33,726 bases of DNA from Burkholderiales bacterium. GTDB lineage: Bacteria > Pseudomonadota > Gammaproteobacteria > Burkholderiales > Burkholderiaceae_C. The stretch covers positions 1-33,726 of the forward strand of contig CANBTT010000032.1 of assembly GCA_947372465.1 (NCBI GenBank), in the 5' to 3' direction. The translations under genes were made by a program, and so were the position numbers. Shown piece after piece: positions 1 through 8,925 of the stretch; the first letter of the stretch is position 1; every line of letters starts with the position of its first letter. Under the pieces are notes generated by a model that worked only from the letters and a program-made list of their open reading frames with translations, had not been told where the DNA came from and ran no database searches.

Positions 1-108
1 TTGATGTCTGACGCCATCGGCGCTGGCCTTGTCCGGCCCATCTCAGCGCTGGATTTGGCCATGCTTCAAGACATGGGGGTGTCCATTGTGGGCCAAGCCA
101 ATGCTTAG
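1..108 (+). CDS. 3' end of a putative metzincin-type metalloprotease or related secreted protein (partial)
   Basis: An open frame runs in from the left edge and stops at TAG 106-108, giving the last 35 residues of a protein. The tail contains SDAIGAGLVRPISALDLAML followed by QDMGVSI. A short ISALDLAMLQDMG-type ending is common just after the Met-turn of secreted zinc metalloproteases of the metzincin kind, where the pattern is 'LMs...R.ptalDlA.L.DiGw'. That is a family resemblance recalled from knowledge. The zinc motif would lie outside the window, so the function is a guess. It is of interest because another metzincin is encoded at 12820-15093. Confidence 0.45.
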   Translation: MMSDAIGAGLVRPISALDLAMLQDMGVSIVGQANA

Positions 109-112
109 AATC

Positions 113-142
113 AGAAACGTTTGTTTCTTGCTCGCGTTTTTT
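113..142 (+). terminator. Weak hairpin downstream of the partial gene
   Basis: AGAAAC (113-118), a GTTT loop and GTTTCT (123-128) form a 6-bp stem five bases after the stop of the left-edge gene. A run of six T follows a few bases later. The stem is AT-rich and the T-run is displaced, so this is only a possible terminator. Confidence 0.25.
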
Positions 143-176
143 GCACATTGAGCACCGCATAAAAGCCATCCAAGGC

Positions 177-1007
177 TCATTGCGTTCTGGTCATTGAGGT
201 GATGGTGATGTCGGTGTTGGGGACGTCGCTGTAACCATTCACGGTGCCCGTGGGAAAGGTGGCCATCTTGTCCATCACATCTTGACCGGAAAGAACGCGA
301 CCAAAGACAGCATAGCCAGGGCTGCTCGCACTGCTGTAATTCAAAAAGGCGTTGTCCACCAAATTCACAAAGAATTGCGAGGTGGCACTTTTGGGATCTG
401 ACGTTCTGGCCATGGCCAAAGAACCTTTGACATTGAGAAGGCCATTTTGACTTTCTAACTCAATGGCTGGATAGGTCGGTGTTTTGGGGGCCATGCCGGT
501 GTTGAAGCCACCGGTTTGGGCCACAAAATTAGGAATCACACGGTGAAAAATCGTGTTCGCATAAAACCCATCTTGCACATACTGCAAAAAGTTGTTCACG
601 GACAGGGGGGCTGCATTGGGATTCAATTCCAAGACGACATTGCCCAAAGAGGTCACCATGCTCACTTGCGGCTGAGGAACTGTAAAGGTCTTGTTGGTGA
701 TTTCTTTGCCGGCGGCGTCCTTAGCCGAAAATATCAAATCACCCGTTTTGTTCACCGTGCAACTGTAAGCCAGGTACAAGGGGTTTGAACTGGTGACCGC
801 GGCGAGGTTGGCGCAGTTGCTGGCAGAGAATTGAATGCCGTCGGCAAGGGTCGTGACACCCACAAAAAATGTCGCCTTGACGCCATAAAACAAATTGCTC
901 GATTGAATAACGGGTGGCTTGAGCGGCGTGTCGTCGCCGCCTGCGCAAGATGAAAACAAGACGACCGAACCGAGGAGAAAGAACATTCTCCAGTTTAAAG
1001 ATTTCAA
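177..1007 (-). CDS. Cyclophilin-type peptidyl-prolyl cis-trans isomerase, lipoprotein
   Basis: This predicted exported foldase catalyses cis-trans isomerisation of X-Pro bonds in the periplasm. The C-terminal ~160 residues are a complete cyclophilin domain. It has the start pattern TSLGNVVLELNP, the catalytic FHRVI segment, and a MARTSDPKSATSQFFVN stretch that forms the active-site floor. I chose a TTG start at 1007. It has GGAG six bases upstream and gives MKSLNWRMFFLLGSVVLFSSC, a textbook lipoprotein signal with Cys 21 as the lipidated residue. The frame stays open to 1181, but the extra 58 residues are charged, unlike any signal peptide, and lack a convincing ribosome site. Between the lipobox and the catalytic domain lies a region of about 95 residues that may be an Ig-like or linker domain; I do not recognise it. 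The gene stands alone. Confidence 0.88.
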   Translation of the reverse strand: MKSLNWRMFFLLGSVVLFSSCAGGDDTPLKPPVIQSSNLFYGVKATFFVGVTTLADGIQFSASNCANLAAVTSSNPLYLAYSCTVNKTGDLIFSAKDAAGKEITNKTFTVPQPQVSMVTSLGNVVLELNPNAAPLSVNNFLQYVQDGFYANTIFHRVIPNFVAQTGGFNTGMAPKTPTYPAIELESQNGLLNVKGSLAMARTSDPKSATSQFFVNLVDNAFLNYSSASSPGYAVFGRVLSGQDVMDKMATFPTGTVNGYSDVPNTDITITSMTRTQ

Positions 1008-1442
1008 TGTAAGCTCCAAAACATCCATGGTGAGCGGGTCCCACTCAATTTGATTGCTCACTTCAAATGAAACCCGTTTTTTTAACTTTTTTTGATCAGT
1101 TTGAGACTGTTTTTGGGCATCGCACTGCCAGAGGACGTCGCCCCAGTGTCTGAGGTGACGCCTTTTTGTCAGAAATTCCAAGCCCTCCTAATTACATAGG
1201 AACGCTTTCCAAGAATTTCAAGCCTCAAACGCAGCGTCCATCAAATGGTCAAGTGCATCCGCCTTGGCAGGCCCAGACCTTTGCCCCTAGAAGAACATTG
1301 CATTGAAAGGGCAACACTGCTCGACAAATTATATACAACATGCCTGTCCCAAGAACGCAAGGGGACACAACACAGCGCTTTGATTGCGTGAAGTATTTGT
1401 AAAGAGGGGACAAAAAAAGGTTTTCAGAAGGTTTTCAGAACG
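1008..1442. other. Intergenic region with no recognisable gene
   Basis: This stretch lies between the start of the isomerase and the end of the glycosyltransferase, both on the minus strand. The isomerase frame continues through 1008-1181, but as argued for that gene this part is probably untranslated leader. An 11-bp unit AGGTTTTCAGA occurs twice in tandem at 1418-1439, just downstream of the glycosyltransferase stop. I see no tRNA and no clear terminator. Confidence 0.5.
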
Positions 1443-2966
1443 TCAATAGGCACCGCTTCTTTGTATGACCACATTCACGGTCTTGAAAAGAATCACCAAA
1501 TCGTACCAAAGCGACCAATTTTTGACATACCAGGTGTCCAAATAGACGCGCTTTTCATAGCTCATATCGCTTCTGCCACTGACTTGCCAAAGGCCGGTCA
1601 TGCCGGGTCGCACCATGAGGAAATACTCCACGTCGTCACCGTACTTTTCAAGCTCTTCCTGGACGATGGGCCTTGGGCCCACCAGACTCATTTCTCCTTT
1701 GAGCACATTCAGCAACTGCGGGATCTCATCCAGACTGGTTCTTCTCAAAAAAGCACCCAGGGGCGTGATGCGAGGATCGTTCTTGATTTTATGGTCCTGA
1801 GCCCATTGTGCTTGAAGTGCGGGATCTTGATCGATCAGATTTTGTAGGAGGTTTTCGGCATCGACCACCATGGTGCGAAATTTCAAGCAGTCAAATGCGA
1901 CTCCATTGCGCCCAATGCGTTGCTGCCTAAAGAATGCGGGGCCCCCGTCTCTTTTGATGCGAAAAAAGAGATACAGAAAAAGGGGTGAAAAAACAAGCAT
2001 CAACAAAAAGGCGATGAGCGCATCAAACAAACGTTTGGTGAGCCGTGTTGGCCAACGTTTGAGGTTGTTGCGAATGCGCAGAACGGCAACTTCATGCGAA
2101 AAGAAATAAGACATGTTGGTGCCGTAAAGCGGGATGCCGCGCATGTCTGGGATCACACAAATTTCTTGCGCCCCCCACTGAGAGAGTTGCCTGAGCCAAT
2201 GCTCGCGCTCAAACGCTTGTCCGTGGTCCAAGGCCAAAACCCATTGAACCCCGGGTTGTTTGGCCAAGGCTTTGAGATGCTGGGGGCTGATTTGTGGCAG
2301 TCCGTGCAGGGACGGCGCTTGGCTTGAACGCGTTGGATTGGAGAGCCCTGCGGGGTCGCTTTCTGCGTCCACAAAACCTTGGATGTGGTAGCCCAAATTG
2401 GGCTCGCTCATCAAGGCATTGATGGCATCGTGGGCGTTCTTGCCGTGTCCGATCAAAATGGTGGGTCGGGCCCAAAGGCCCCAATGGCTCAACAAAAGTC
2501 GCATGAGCCACCGGGTCAACATCAGCACCAGGGCAAGACAGACCCACGCACTGAGCCACCACAATCTGGACGCATTCCACCTGGCCACCGCCACCAAACT
2601 CATGTCAAGCAAGGCCATGGTGCCAAGGGTCCACAAGACATCGCTCAATTCGTCCCAAAAGGGGCGCCGGTTGACATAGTGCTGAAAACGAATGAGGAAA
2701 ATAAACAAGGCCAAGAAGCTGAACAAAAGCCAAGACAAGTACCTGGATGGGTCTTGTGTTGAAAACCACTTGGAGGCCAGCGTCAGGGATTGACCTTCAA
2801 AGCCAATGTTGAGCAAGGTGGCCAAGACAAAGGCCAGGCCAATGGCCACAAGGTCTCCAAGCAAAACCGCTCGCTTGGACAAGGAGACTTGCCAAAGAGA
2901 AAGCGACTTGAAAGGCAGGGGCAAGTCCTGCTCTTTCGGTTCGATGTTGACGGCGCCTTCTTGCAC
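1443..2966 (-). CDS. Undecaprenyl-phosphate sugar-1-phosphate transferase (WbaP-type priming glycosyltransferase)
   Basis: It transfers a sugar-1-phosphate (galactose-1-P or glucose-1-P in characterised relatives) from a UDP-sugar to undecaprenyl phosphate, the first membrane step in O-antigen, capsule or exopolysaccharide synthesis. Of 507 residues, about 30-160 hold four to five membrane helices, 165-300 form a Rossmann-like regulatory domain, and 311-340 carry a further membrane segment. The catalytic bacterial sugar transferase domain follows. Its signatures are LKFRTM (361-366), TSLDEIPQL (410-418), SLVGPRP (427-433) and [14 protein letters not shown] (453-466). The GTG start has AAGGA about five bases upstream. 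The gene is complete, but no other glycosyltransferase, flippase or polymerase gene lies next to it. The sugar specificity cannot be read from sequence. Confidence 0.93.
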   Translation of the reverse strand: MQEGAVNIEPKEQDLPLPFKSLSLWQVSLSKRAVLLGDLVAIGLAFVLATLLNIGFEGQSLTLASKWFSTQDPSRYLSWLLFSFLALFIFLIRFQHYVNRRPFWDELSDVLWTLGTMALLDMSLVAVARWNASRLWWLSAWVCLALVLMLTRWLMRLLLSHWGLWARPTILIGHGKNAHDAINALMSEPNLGYHIQGFVDAESDPAGLSNPTRSSQAPSLHGLPQISPQHLKALAKQPGVQWVLALDHGQAFEREHWLRQLSQWGAQEICVIPDMRGIPLYGTNMSYFFSHEVAVLRIRNNLKRWPTRLTKRLFDALIAFLLMLVFSPLFLYLFFRIKRDGGPAFFRQQRIGRNGVAFDCLKFRTMVVDAENLLQNLIDQDPALQAQWAQDHKIKNDPRITPLGAFLRRTSLDEIPQLLNVLKGEMSLVGPRPIVQEELEKYGDDVEYFLMVRPGMTGLWQVSGRSDMSYEKRVYLDTWYVKNWSLWYDLVILFKTVNVVIQRSGAY

Positions 2967-3369
2967 TTCTTTCCTTTAGGTCTCTTGGGTGTTGAGGCGG
3001 TTTGAAAAAACCGCCCTGCTGGCCGCGATTCGATTCTGAGCTCTTGCACGCATTTTACCCTTGCCTCACACAAATTCGTCCCTTGGGACAAGGGCGGGGG
3101 TAAAAGATGCGAGCCCGAGAGACTGGGTGCAAATGGCAGGCGTTGAGCAATGGACGTGAACGCCAAGGGGTTCAAAGCGCCCTAGGGTTTTGAGCCCTCA
3201 AAGCTTCGGCCTTGGGTTTTCGCCTTGGTGCGAGCAATATATTGTTGAAATATCTGCGCTCAAAGGGGCCTGTGGACAGGGAATCACTTTAGAATCTTTT
3301 TTTTCTTGTCTGTGCCCCAGACGGACGCTCTTCTTTGATTTGAATGTTTTTTTATTTGAATGCCCACCC
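2967..3369. promoter_or_regulatory. Divergent intergenic region between the WbaP-type gene and argB
   Basis: These 403 bases separate two divergently transcribed genes and must hold both promoters. I could not identify a convincing -35/-10 pair. The argB frame is open from 3190, but residues before the ATG at 3370 do not resemble ArgB. No RNA gene or strong hairpin is visible. Confidence 0.4.
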
Positions 3370-4260
3370 ATGACTGATACAAACCCGATTTCCGCTGAGC
3401 ACCAAGCCACGATTTTGGCCAAAGCTTTGCCTTACATCAGACGTTTTCATGGAAAAACCATTGTCATCAAATACGGTGGCAACGCCATGACGGACCCTAA
3501 ACTGCAGGCTGATTTTGCGTCTGATGTGGTGCTCTTGAAACTGGTGGGCATGAACCCGGTGGTGGTTCATGGAGGGGGCCCCCAAATTGAGACGGCTTTG
3601 AACCGACTGGGCAAAAAAGGCGAGTTCATTCAAGGCATGCGTGTCACCGATGCAGAAACCATGGAAGTGGTGGAGTGGGTGCTCGCAGGTGAAGTGCAGC
3701 AAGACATTGTGGGTCTGATCAATCAAGCGGGCGGCAAAGCCGTGGGTTTAACTGGACGGGACGGCGGTCTCATTCACGCCAGAAAACTCAAAATGACGGA
3801 CAACAAAGACCCCAGCAAAGAGTACGATGTGGGGCAAGTCGGTGACATCATCGGCATTGACCCCAGTGTCGTCAAAGCCTTGCAAGACGATGCCTTTATT
3901 CCTGTGATCAGCCCGATTGGTTTTGGCGAGAACAACGAGACCTACAACATCAATGCAGATGTTGTGGCGGCCAAATTGGCAACGGTCTTGAGTGCTGAAA
4001 AACTCATTCTTTTGACCAACACACCAGGGGTTTTGGACAAGGCGGGCCAACTTCTGACCGACCTGTCAGCCCGGCAAATTGATGAATTGTTTGCCGATGG
4101 CACCATCAGTGGAGGCATGTTGCCCAAGATCAGTGGTGCATTGGACGCCGCCAAGAGCGGCGTGAACACGGTGCACATCATCGATGGAAGAGTCCCACAC
4201 GCCTTGCTTTTGGAGATTTTGACCGACCAAGCCTTTGGCACCATGATCCGGTCCTTCTAA
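3370..4260 (+). CDS. argB: Acetylglutamate kinase
   Basis: ArgB phosphorylates N-acetyl-L-glutamate with ATP in the cytoplasm, the second step of the acetylated arginine pathway. The 296-residue product has the amino acid kinase fold. [10 protein letters not shown] near residue 35 binds phosphate, [11 protein letters not shown] binds substrate, and the C-terminal half carries [11 protein letters not shown] and LTNTPGVLD with the ISGGMLPKI segment. The ATG at 3370 gives the usual betaproteobacterial N-terminus (MTDTN..., then [15 protein letters not shown]). The open frame extends upstream to 3190, but those 60 residues are not ArgB-like. No good ribosome site precedes 3370. A hairpin terminator follows at 4351, so slmA probably has its own promoter. 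Argb-slmA adjacency is common in Burkholderiales. Confidence 0.97.
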   Translation: MTDTNPISAEHQATILAKALPYIRRFHGKTIVIKYGGNAMTDPKLQADFASDVVLLKLVGMNPVVVHGGGPQIETALNRLGKKGEFIQGMRVTDAETMEVVEWVLAGEVQQDIVGLINQAGGKAVGLTGRDGGLIHARKLKMTDNKDPSKEYDVGQVGDIIGIDPSVVKALQDDAFIPVISPIGFGENNETYNINADVVAAKLATVLSAEKLILLTNTPGVLDKAGQLLTDLSARQIDELFADGTISGGMLPKISGALDAAKSGVNTVHIIDGRVPHALLLEILTDQAFGTMIRSF

Positions 4261-4350
4261 ATGGCACTGTAAAAGCCCAGTACACCCCAAGTAAACACCA
4301 ATTACGGGCCAGTCCCAACGCTGCCAAAGTCGCCCAATTGGACCAGAAGG

Positions 4351-4385
4351 CCTTGGGTTGGGCACCAACCCAAGGATTTTGATGG
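4351..4385 (+). terminator. Hairpin terminator after argB
   Basis: CCTTGGGTTGG (4351-4361), a three-base GCA loop and CCAACCCAAGG (4365-4375) form a perfect 11-bp stem about 90 bases after the argB stop. ATTTTGATGG and a short T-run follow. The tail is interrupted, but the stem is strong. Confidence 0.65.
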
Positions 4386-4553
4386 CTTTTGTCTATTGAC
4401 AGGCCTGCACAGAAAGAGGACGATTCACGCAAGTCTGCGTCCAAAGGGATTGAAAAGTCTACCTTCAAACGTTTTTTGCTTGCTTGGGCAATGGGTGTTT
4501 GAATGGAGCTCTATTGAACCTGTCCATGTTTCATCACGCCAAATCTACACCCC

Positions 4554-5222
4554 ATGTCTGAAGCTTACCAGTCTGCATCCATGCTCAAAGAAGGTGCTTT
4601 GGGCAAGGCGCCTGCCAAAGCGGGCACGCCCTCCACCAAAACCCGGCTCAAACCTGGAGAGAGGCGTGTTCAAATCCTTCAGGCCTTGGCCCTGATGCTT
4701 GAACGCCCAGGCGCCGAAAGAATCACCACCGCTTCTCTCTCAGCGCATATTGGTGTGAGCGAGGCGGCTCTTTATCGCCACTTTGCAAGCAAAGCGCAAA
4801 TGTTTGAAGGCTTGATCGATTTCATTGAACAAAGCATTTACGGCCTGATGAATCACATTGCAGAAAAAGAGGGTGAAGCCCCTTTGAAGGCGCAAAAGAT
4901 GGTTTCAATGCTCTTGCAGTTCGCTGAAAAAAATCCAGGCATGTCCCGTGTGATGGTGGGTGACGCCTTGATTTTTGAGCACGATCGCTTGAACACCAGG
5001 ATGAATCACTTCTTTGACCGCATTGAGTCGACCCTCAGACAGGTCTTGAAAGAATCTGCTCAGGTCAAGGCCAGTGCCACGCCCACGGTCTTGAACAACC
5101 AATGGGCCTCCCTTGTGTGCGCCTTCATGGTCGGGCGACTTCATCGCTATGTGCGTTCTGACTTTAAAAAGCGCCCCACCGAGCATTTAGAGGCCCATTT
5201 GGCCCTGCTCTTGCCCCTCTAA
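4554..5222 (+). CDS. slmA: Nucleoid occlusion factor SlmA, TetR family
   Basis: SlmA is a TetR-fold DNA-binding protein that binds sites spread over the chromosome and blocks FtsZ ring assembly over the nucleoid. The helix-turn-helix lies at about residues 38-80. It reads ILQALALMLERPG, ITTASLSAHIGVSEAALYRHF and SKAQMFEGLIDFIE, which is nearly the E. coli SlmA pattern. The core continues with FAEKNPGMSRVMVGDALIFE and a RIESTLRQVLKE helix, ending in FKKRPTEHLEAH, all typical of SlmA rather than of drug-responsive TetR repressors. The product has 222 residues against 198 in E. coli. The excess is a 30-residue N-terminal extension rich in Lys, Ala and Pro. No strong ribosome site marks the ATG at 4554, and a start at 4581 is possible. 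Confidence 0.93.
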   Translation: MSEAYQSASMLKEGALGKAPAKAGTPSTKTRLKPGERRVQILQALALMLERPGAERITTASLSAHIGVSEAALYRHFASKAQMFEGLIDFIEQSIYGLMNHIAEKEGEAPLKAQKMVSMLLQFAEKNPGMSRVMVGDALIFEHDRLNTRMNHFFDRIESTLRQVLKESAQVKASATPTVLNNQWASLVCAFMVGRLHRYVRSDFKKRPTEHLEAHLALLLPL

Positions 5223-5224
5223 AT

Positions 5225-5252
5225 TTGGCGCTTGGGTGCACGCGCCAAGGCC
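5225..5252. terminator. Hairpin between convergent slmA and dehydrogenase genes
   Basis: TTGGCGC (5225-5231) and GCGCCAA (5242-5248) form a 7-bp stem with a 10-base loop, two bases after the slmA stop. On the minus strand the stem is followed by ATTTAGAGG, on the plus strand by GGCCCCCC. Neither tail is a good U-tract, so the terminator function is tentative and could serve either gene. Confidence 0.35.
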
Positions 5253-5300
5253 CCCCTTAAGCGTGTTCAAGCGTTCCAAATTCTTTGATCAATTCAAGGG

Positions 5301-6380
5301 TCAAATTTGAAATAAACCCGTTGCCCCCACTTTCAAAGCGCTCGCTTTGAGTTCATTGTGGGTGGCCTCATCGATTTCAAGGCCTCTTGCTCTTTCAAGG
5401 CGTGCTTGTCGTTCGGGTTCGCCGGCCAGGATCAGGCCAGGCGTGCCTGGCTCAGGTGGGCTTTGTTTGAGCCAATCGATGAAGGCCTGTGTTTCAGGAT
5501 AGAAGAAGTCCTCTTGTCCCATGGCTTTGGGATCGATCACAATGCTCAACATGCCGTTCATGACGGCTCGGGCCGAGTTGGCTTCTTTTCTCCAAGTGCC
5601 GCCCCCACTCAAAGCGCCGCCCAAGAGTTCACACGCAATGGCCAAGCCCGAGCCTTTGTGTTCACCAAAGGTCAGCAAAGCACCGAACTTGCCATTGCTT
5701 TGGGCTTTGACGACCACGCTGGGCCTGGTGGTGGGGAGGCCATTTTCATCGATCAACAAACCGGGTTTTGCGCTCAAGCCCAAATTGTGTGCGACTCGCA
5801 TCTTGCCTTGCGCCACGGCCGAAGTTGCGAAGTCCAAGATGAAGGGCTTGTTCAAGCTCAGGTCTTGCATGCCAATGGGGATGCCAATGCAGCATGGGTT
5901 GGTGCCAAAGCGGCCATCGCCCGCCTGAAAGGCGGCCACCACGGGTCTTGAGAGCACGTTCACAAAGTGAATGGAGATCCATCCCTGGGCAACGGCCATT
6001 TCGGCAAAGTGTCCAATTCTGCCCAAATGGTGTGCGTTGGACAAAGACATGATGCAAGCCCCTTCGGTGCGAACCTTCTCGAAGGCCCGCTGCATGGCCT
6101 CAAACCCCACGACTTGACCAAAACCGCCCTGTCCATTCAATCCCAAAAGGCAACCGTGATCGATGTGTGCGGTGACTTTGGCGCCCGGCACGAGCCTCTT
6201 TTCAGAGATCGCGTCCATGTATCTTGGGGCCATGCCAACGCCATGCGAATCGTGTCCACTTAAGTTGGACAAGACCAAATTTTCTGCCACCTGCTGAGCC
6301 TCTTGCTGGCTGACCCCCGCATGCTCAAAAAGTTGGGTGATGTCGTTTTGTAATTGCTTGGGCTTGAAAATGTGCATCAT
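5301..6380 (-). CDS. Malate/L-lactate dehydrogenase family oxidoreductase (LDH2/MDH2 type)
   Basis: This is an NAD(P)-dependent 2-hydroxyacid dehydrogenase of the family that includes ureidoglycolate, sulfolactate and 2,3-diketo-L-gulonate reductases, distinct from classical LDH. Family signatures are NLSGHDSHGVGMAPRY near the N-terminus, SNAHHLGRIGHFAEMA with the conserved histidines, and GTNPCCIGIPIG followed by LDFATSAVAQGKMRVA. Further on are FGEHKGSGLAIACELLGGALSGG and a conserved C-terminal tail. The length is 359 residues from the ATG at 6380. The open frame extends to a TTG at 6428 but without a ribosome site or family similarity, and an ATG at 6377 is equally possible. The substrate cannot be told from sequence. 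It is divergent from an FAH-family gene, which could suggest a shared carboxylic-acid pathway. Confidence 0.9.
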   Translation of the reverse strand: MMHIFKPKQLQNDITQLFEHAGVSQQEAQQVAENLVLSNLSGHDSHGVGMAPRYMDAISEKRLVPGAKVTAHIDHGCLLGLNGQGGFGQVVGFEAMQRAFEKVRTEGACIMSLSNAHHLGRIGHFAEMAVAQGWISIHFVNVLSRPVVAAFQAGDGRFGTNPCCIGIPIGMQDLSLNKPFILDFATSAVAQGKMRVAHNLGLSAKPGLLIDENGLPTTRPSVVVKAQSNGKFGALLTFGEHKGSGLAIACELLGGALSGGGTWRKEANSARAVMNGMLSIVIDPKAMGQEDFFYPETQAFIDWLKQSPPEPGTPGLILAGEPERQARLERARGLEIDEATHNELKASALKVGATGLFQI

Positions 6381-6652
6381 GGTGGTGTGGGTCAAAAAAC
6401 CAGTGAATTGAGATTTGACAAGGCCCAAAAAGCCTTGTTGTCGATGGGTGAGCCTTTGCTTGTTGAAACCGATCTTAATTCCAAATCAGCGCCTTGTCGA
6501 AAGCTCAACACCTACTCCTTAAGAGAAAAAAACAAGGCGCCCCTTTAAAAAGGACAGCAAAATCAAATACATTATGAGCTGTGCGCAAAGAAACACAATA
6601 AAAATGCCCTTGCCGGCATGAAGCGTGATAATTTTTTAAATGAAAGGTCTTT

Positions 6653-7522
6653 ATGAAACTCGTTCGTTATGGCAACCCTGGTAAAGAAAAACCCGGTCTC
6701 ATTGATGAGAATGGCCAATTGAGAGATTTAAGCGCTGTGGTGCCCGACTTCGGGCCTGAGCAGTTGAGCGACAAAGTGTTGGCCAAAATTGCCAAACTCA
6801 AAACAAGCAAATTGCCTTTGGTCAAAGGCAAGCCCCGTTTGGCTTGCCCCGTGAGCCATGTGGGCAAATTCATTGCGATTGGTTTGAACTACGCAGACCA
6901 CGCCAAGGAAGCAGGAATGCCTCTGCCTAAAGAGCCCATCATTTTCATGAAAGCCACGAGCTGCATTCAAGGCGCCAATGACGATGTCATGTTGCCCAAA
7001 GGTTCCGTGAAATCCGATTGGGAGGCCGAGCTTGGGATTGTGATTGGCACCAAGGCCTCATATGTGAGCCAAAAGGACGCCTTGAACTACGTCGCTGGTT
7101 ATTGCACCGTCAATGACGTGAGCGAGCGTGAGTACCAAATCGAGCGAAGCGGTACATGGGACAAGGGCAAGGGTTGCGACACCTTTGGACCCATTGGCCC
7201 ATGGCTTGTGACCAAGGACGAAGTGCCCAATCCCCAGAAATTGGCGCTTTGGATGGAGCTGAACGGCGAGCGCATGCAAAACGGCAACACGAAGACCATG
7301 GTGTTTGGCGTGGCCAAATTGATCAGCTACTGCAGCCAGTTCATGACCTTGTACCCAGGCGACGTGATCACCACAGGCACGCCTCCAGGTGTTGGCATGG
7401 GCGTGAAAGTCAACGGCAAACCGGCGCCTGTCTTTTTGAAGCCAGGCGACGTGATGACCGTTGGCGTAGAAGGTTTGGGCGAGCAGCACACCAAAGTTGT
7501 GGCTTATAAAAAGGCAGCTTGA
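6653..7522 (+). CDS. Fumarylacetoacetate hydrolase (FAH) family protein
   Basis: FAH-fold enzymes are metal-dependent hydrolases, decarboxylases or isomerases acting on small oxo-acids. This 289-residue protein has the N-terminal MKLVRYGNPG and the IAIGLNYADHAKEAG motif. Metal-site acidic residues are in SDWEAELGIVIG, followed by NDVSEREYQ, KGCDTFGPIGPWLV and ITTGTPPGVGMG. Proteins of this subgroup are often labelled ureidoglycolate lyase or 2-hydroxyhepta-2,4-diene-1,7-dioate isomerase, and the sequence does not settle which. A purine-rich AAAGG stretch precedes the ATG. The gene is divergent from the LDH2-type gene, with 272 bases between the starts that must hold both promoters, and is followed by a hairpin terminator. 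Acyl-pyruvate hydrolase activity is another possibility. Confidence 0.9.
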   Translation: MKLVRYGNPGKEKPGLIDENGQLRDLSAVVPDFGPEQLSDKVLAKIAKLKTSKLPLVKGKPRLACPVSHVGKFIAIGLNYADHAKEAGMPLPKEPIIFMKATSCIQGANDDVMLPKGSVKSDWEAELGIVIGTKASYVSQKDALNYVAGYCTVNDVSEREYQIERSGTWDKGKGCDTFGPIGPWLVTKDEVPNPQKLALWMELNGERMQNGNTKTMVFGVAKLISYCSQFMTLYPGDVITTGTPPGVGMGVKVNGKPAPVFLKPGDVMTVGVEGLGEQHTKVVAYKKAA

Positions 7523-7580
7523 GACCCGCGATGAGAGAGCAAGAGGCTGGCGCCAACTGAGCAGCCCCTTGTGTTGAGTG

Positions 7581-7631
7581 CAAAACCCCAACCGTTCTTA
7601 AAGCCCTGCGCTTTGGAGCTTGGGGTTTTTT
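7581..7631. terminator. Bidirectional terminator between the FAH-family gene and ttcA
   Basis: AAAACCCCAA (7582-7591) pairs with TTGGGGTTTT (7620-7629), and inside the loop AAAGC (7600-7604) pairs with GCTTT (7610-7614). On the plus strand it ends in a six-T run, about 100 bases after the FAH-family stop. On the minus strand it could also end ttcA transcripts. Confidence 0.75.
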
Positions 7632-7724
7632 AACAGGCTGCGCGGAAAGCCTCTGCGTTCAGGGGCGCGGCGGGTGTCAATGGCCCCTCTCGATTTGAAC
7701 CCATTGCCAAGACCCACAATGATC

Positions 7725-8735
7725 TCAGTCGCTCCAAGCATTGCGCTTGGCGCTGTTGCCCATGAGTTCGCCCAAAACACCTGAAGCGTGTACCGCAGGA
7801 GCGGGTGAGAAACGCTCTTCATCAAAGGCTTTGTCACCGTCTGCATCGGCCTGTCCCGTGGTTTGAAGCCCCTTGAAATCAAAGAGATTGGGGTCCAAAA
7901 GATGACTGGGCACGGCTTTGGTGAGTGCGCTGAACATGGTGTTGATGCGACCTGGAAACTGTTGGTCCCACTGCCTGAGCAAGTTGCCCACTTGTTTTCT
8001 TTGCAGGTTTTCTTGACTGCCACAGAGGGTGCAGGGGATGATGGGAAAGGCTTGTTCCTCAGACCACGCTTGGAGATCGGTCTCCGAGACATAGGCCATG
8101 GGCCGAATGACGATGTGGTTGCCCTCATCGCTCAACAGCTTCGGGGGCATGCTTTTCAAACGTCCACCAAAAAACAAATTGAGCAAAAAGGTCTGCAAGA
8201 TGTCGTCTCGGTGATGGCCCAATGCGATTTTGTTGCAGCCCAGTTCAGAGGCGACTTTGTACAGTGCGCCCCTTCTGAGTCGGCTGCACAGGCTGCACAT
8301 GGTTTTGCCTTCCTTGACCACGCGCTTGACGATCGAGTACGTGTCTTGCTCTTCGATGTGAAAGGGCACGGCGCGTGACTTCAAGTACTCTGGCAAGATG
8401 TGCTCTGGGAATCCGGGTTGCTTTTGGTCCAAGTTGACTGCAATCAACTCAAAGCGAACCGGGGCCCTGGCTTGGAGTTTCAGCAAAATGTCGAGCATGG
8501 AGTAGCTGTCCTTGCCACCGGAGACGCACACCATCACCCGGTCCCCCTCTTCAATCATGTTGAAGTCCACAATGGCTTGGCCCGTCAAGCGGCAAAGACG
8601 CTTTTCGAGCTTGTGCATTTCGCGCTCGTGCTTGGTCCTCGCAGCGTGCGAATATCGGTCAGTGGCAATGTCAAGCTCTTTAGGCGCCTCAAGAAATTCA
8701 GCAGAAGTGGTGTCAGCGATTGAGTGGGTGAGCAT
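7725..8735 (-). CDS. ttcA: tRNA 2-thiocytidine(32) synthetase TtcA
   Basis: TtcA activates cytidine-32 of certain tRNAs with ATP and inserts sulfur, using a [4Fe-4S] cluster. From the ATG at 8735 the protein has 336 residues. The PP-loop ATP site SGGKDS is at 72-77. The conserved Cys pairs are CSLC at 147-150 (followed by SRLRRGALY) and CTLC at 235-238. [17 protein letters not shown] lies between them. The frame is open up to 8807, but the extra 24 residues do not look like TtcA. The C-terminal ~40 residues, rich in Ala, Asp and Pro, go beyond the conserved core. It lies downstream of two folB genes, separated by 190 bases holding a hairpin and a plausible promoter. Confidence 0.96.
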   Translation of the reverse strand: MLTHSIADTTSAEFLEAPKELDIATDRYSHAARTKHEREMHKLEKRLCRLTGQAIVDFNMIEEGDRVMVCVSGGKDSYSMLDILLKLQARAPVRFELIAVNLDQKQPGFPEHILPEYLKSRAVPFHIEEQDTYSIVKRVVKEGKTMCSLCSRLRRGALYKVASELGCNKIALGHHRDDILQTFLLNLFFGGRLKSMPPKLLSDEGNHIVIRPMAYVSETDLQAWSEEQAFPIIPCTLCGSQENLQRKQVGNLLRQWDQQFPGRINTMFSALTKAVPSHLLDPNLFDFKGLQTTGQADADGDKAFDEERFSPAPAVHASGVLGELMGNSAKRNAWSD

Positions 8736-8821
8736 GGTGGTCAATGAAAAAAGAAGGATGGGGCTGCTATGGGCGTCTTTGACATTAAAAACACGATCAA
8801 GCTGCAAATGAGGCTTTGTAG

Positions 8822-8858
8822 ATTATCCAATAATTCTTTGGACTTCGCCAATTGACAA
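8822..8858 (-). promoter_or_regulatory. Candidate sigma-70 promoter for ttcA
   Basis: Read on the minus strand, two overlapping pairs are possible. One is TTGTCA, 17 bases, AATTAT. The other is TTGGCG, 18 bases, GATAAT. Both lie about 90-120 bases upstream of the ttcA ATG. This suggests ttcA can be transcribed independently of folB. Confidence 0.4.
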
Positions 8859-8898
8859 ATTTGGTGTTCTTTGAGCAAGTGCGGCCACGTGTGAGCTT

Positions 8899-8924
8899 GA
8901 CCGGTGGTCTTTGGACCATCGGTC
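8899..8924 (-). terminator. Hairpin directly after the second folB gene
   Basis: GACCGGTGGTC (8899-8909), a TTTG loop and GACCATCGGTC (8914-8924) form an 11-bp stem with one imperfect pair (G-T on this strand, A-C on the other). It starts two bases after the folB stop on the minus strand. No U-tract follows, so it may be an mRNA-stability or processing hairpin rather than an intrinsic terminator. Confidence 0.45.
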
Positions 8925-8925
8925 C

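Noticed and set aside
1418..1440. Tandem 11-bp direct repeat AGGTTTTCAGA x2
   Set aside because: Only two copies and no link to any element; could arise by slippage.
3190..3369. N-terminal extension of ArgB from the upstream ATG
   Set aside because: These 60 residues are Cys/Phe-rich and not ArgB-like, while the ATG at 3370 gives the family N-terminus.
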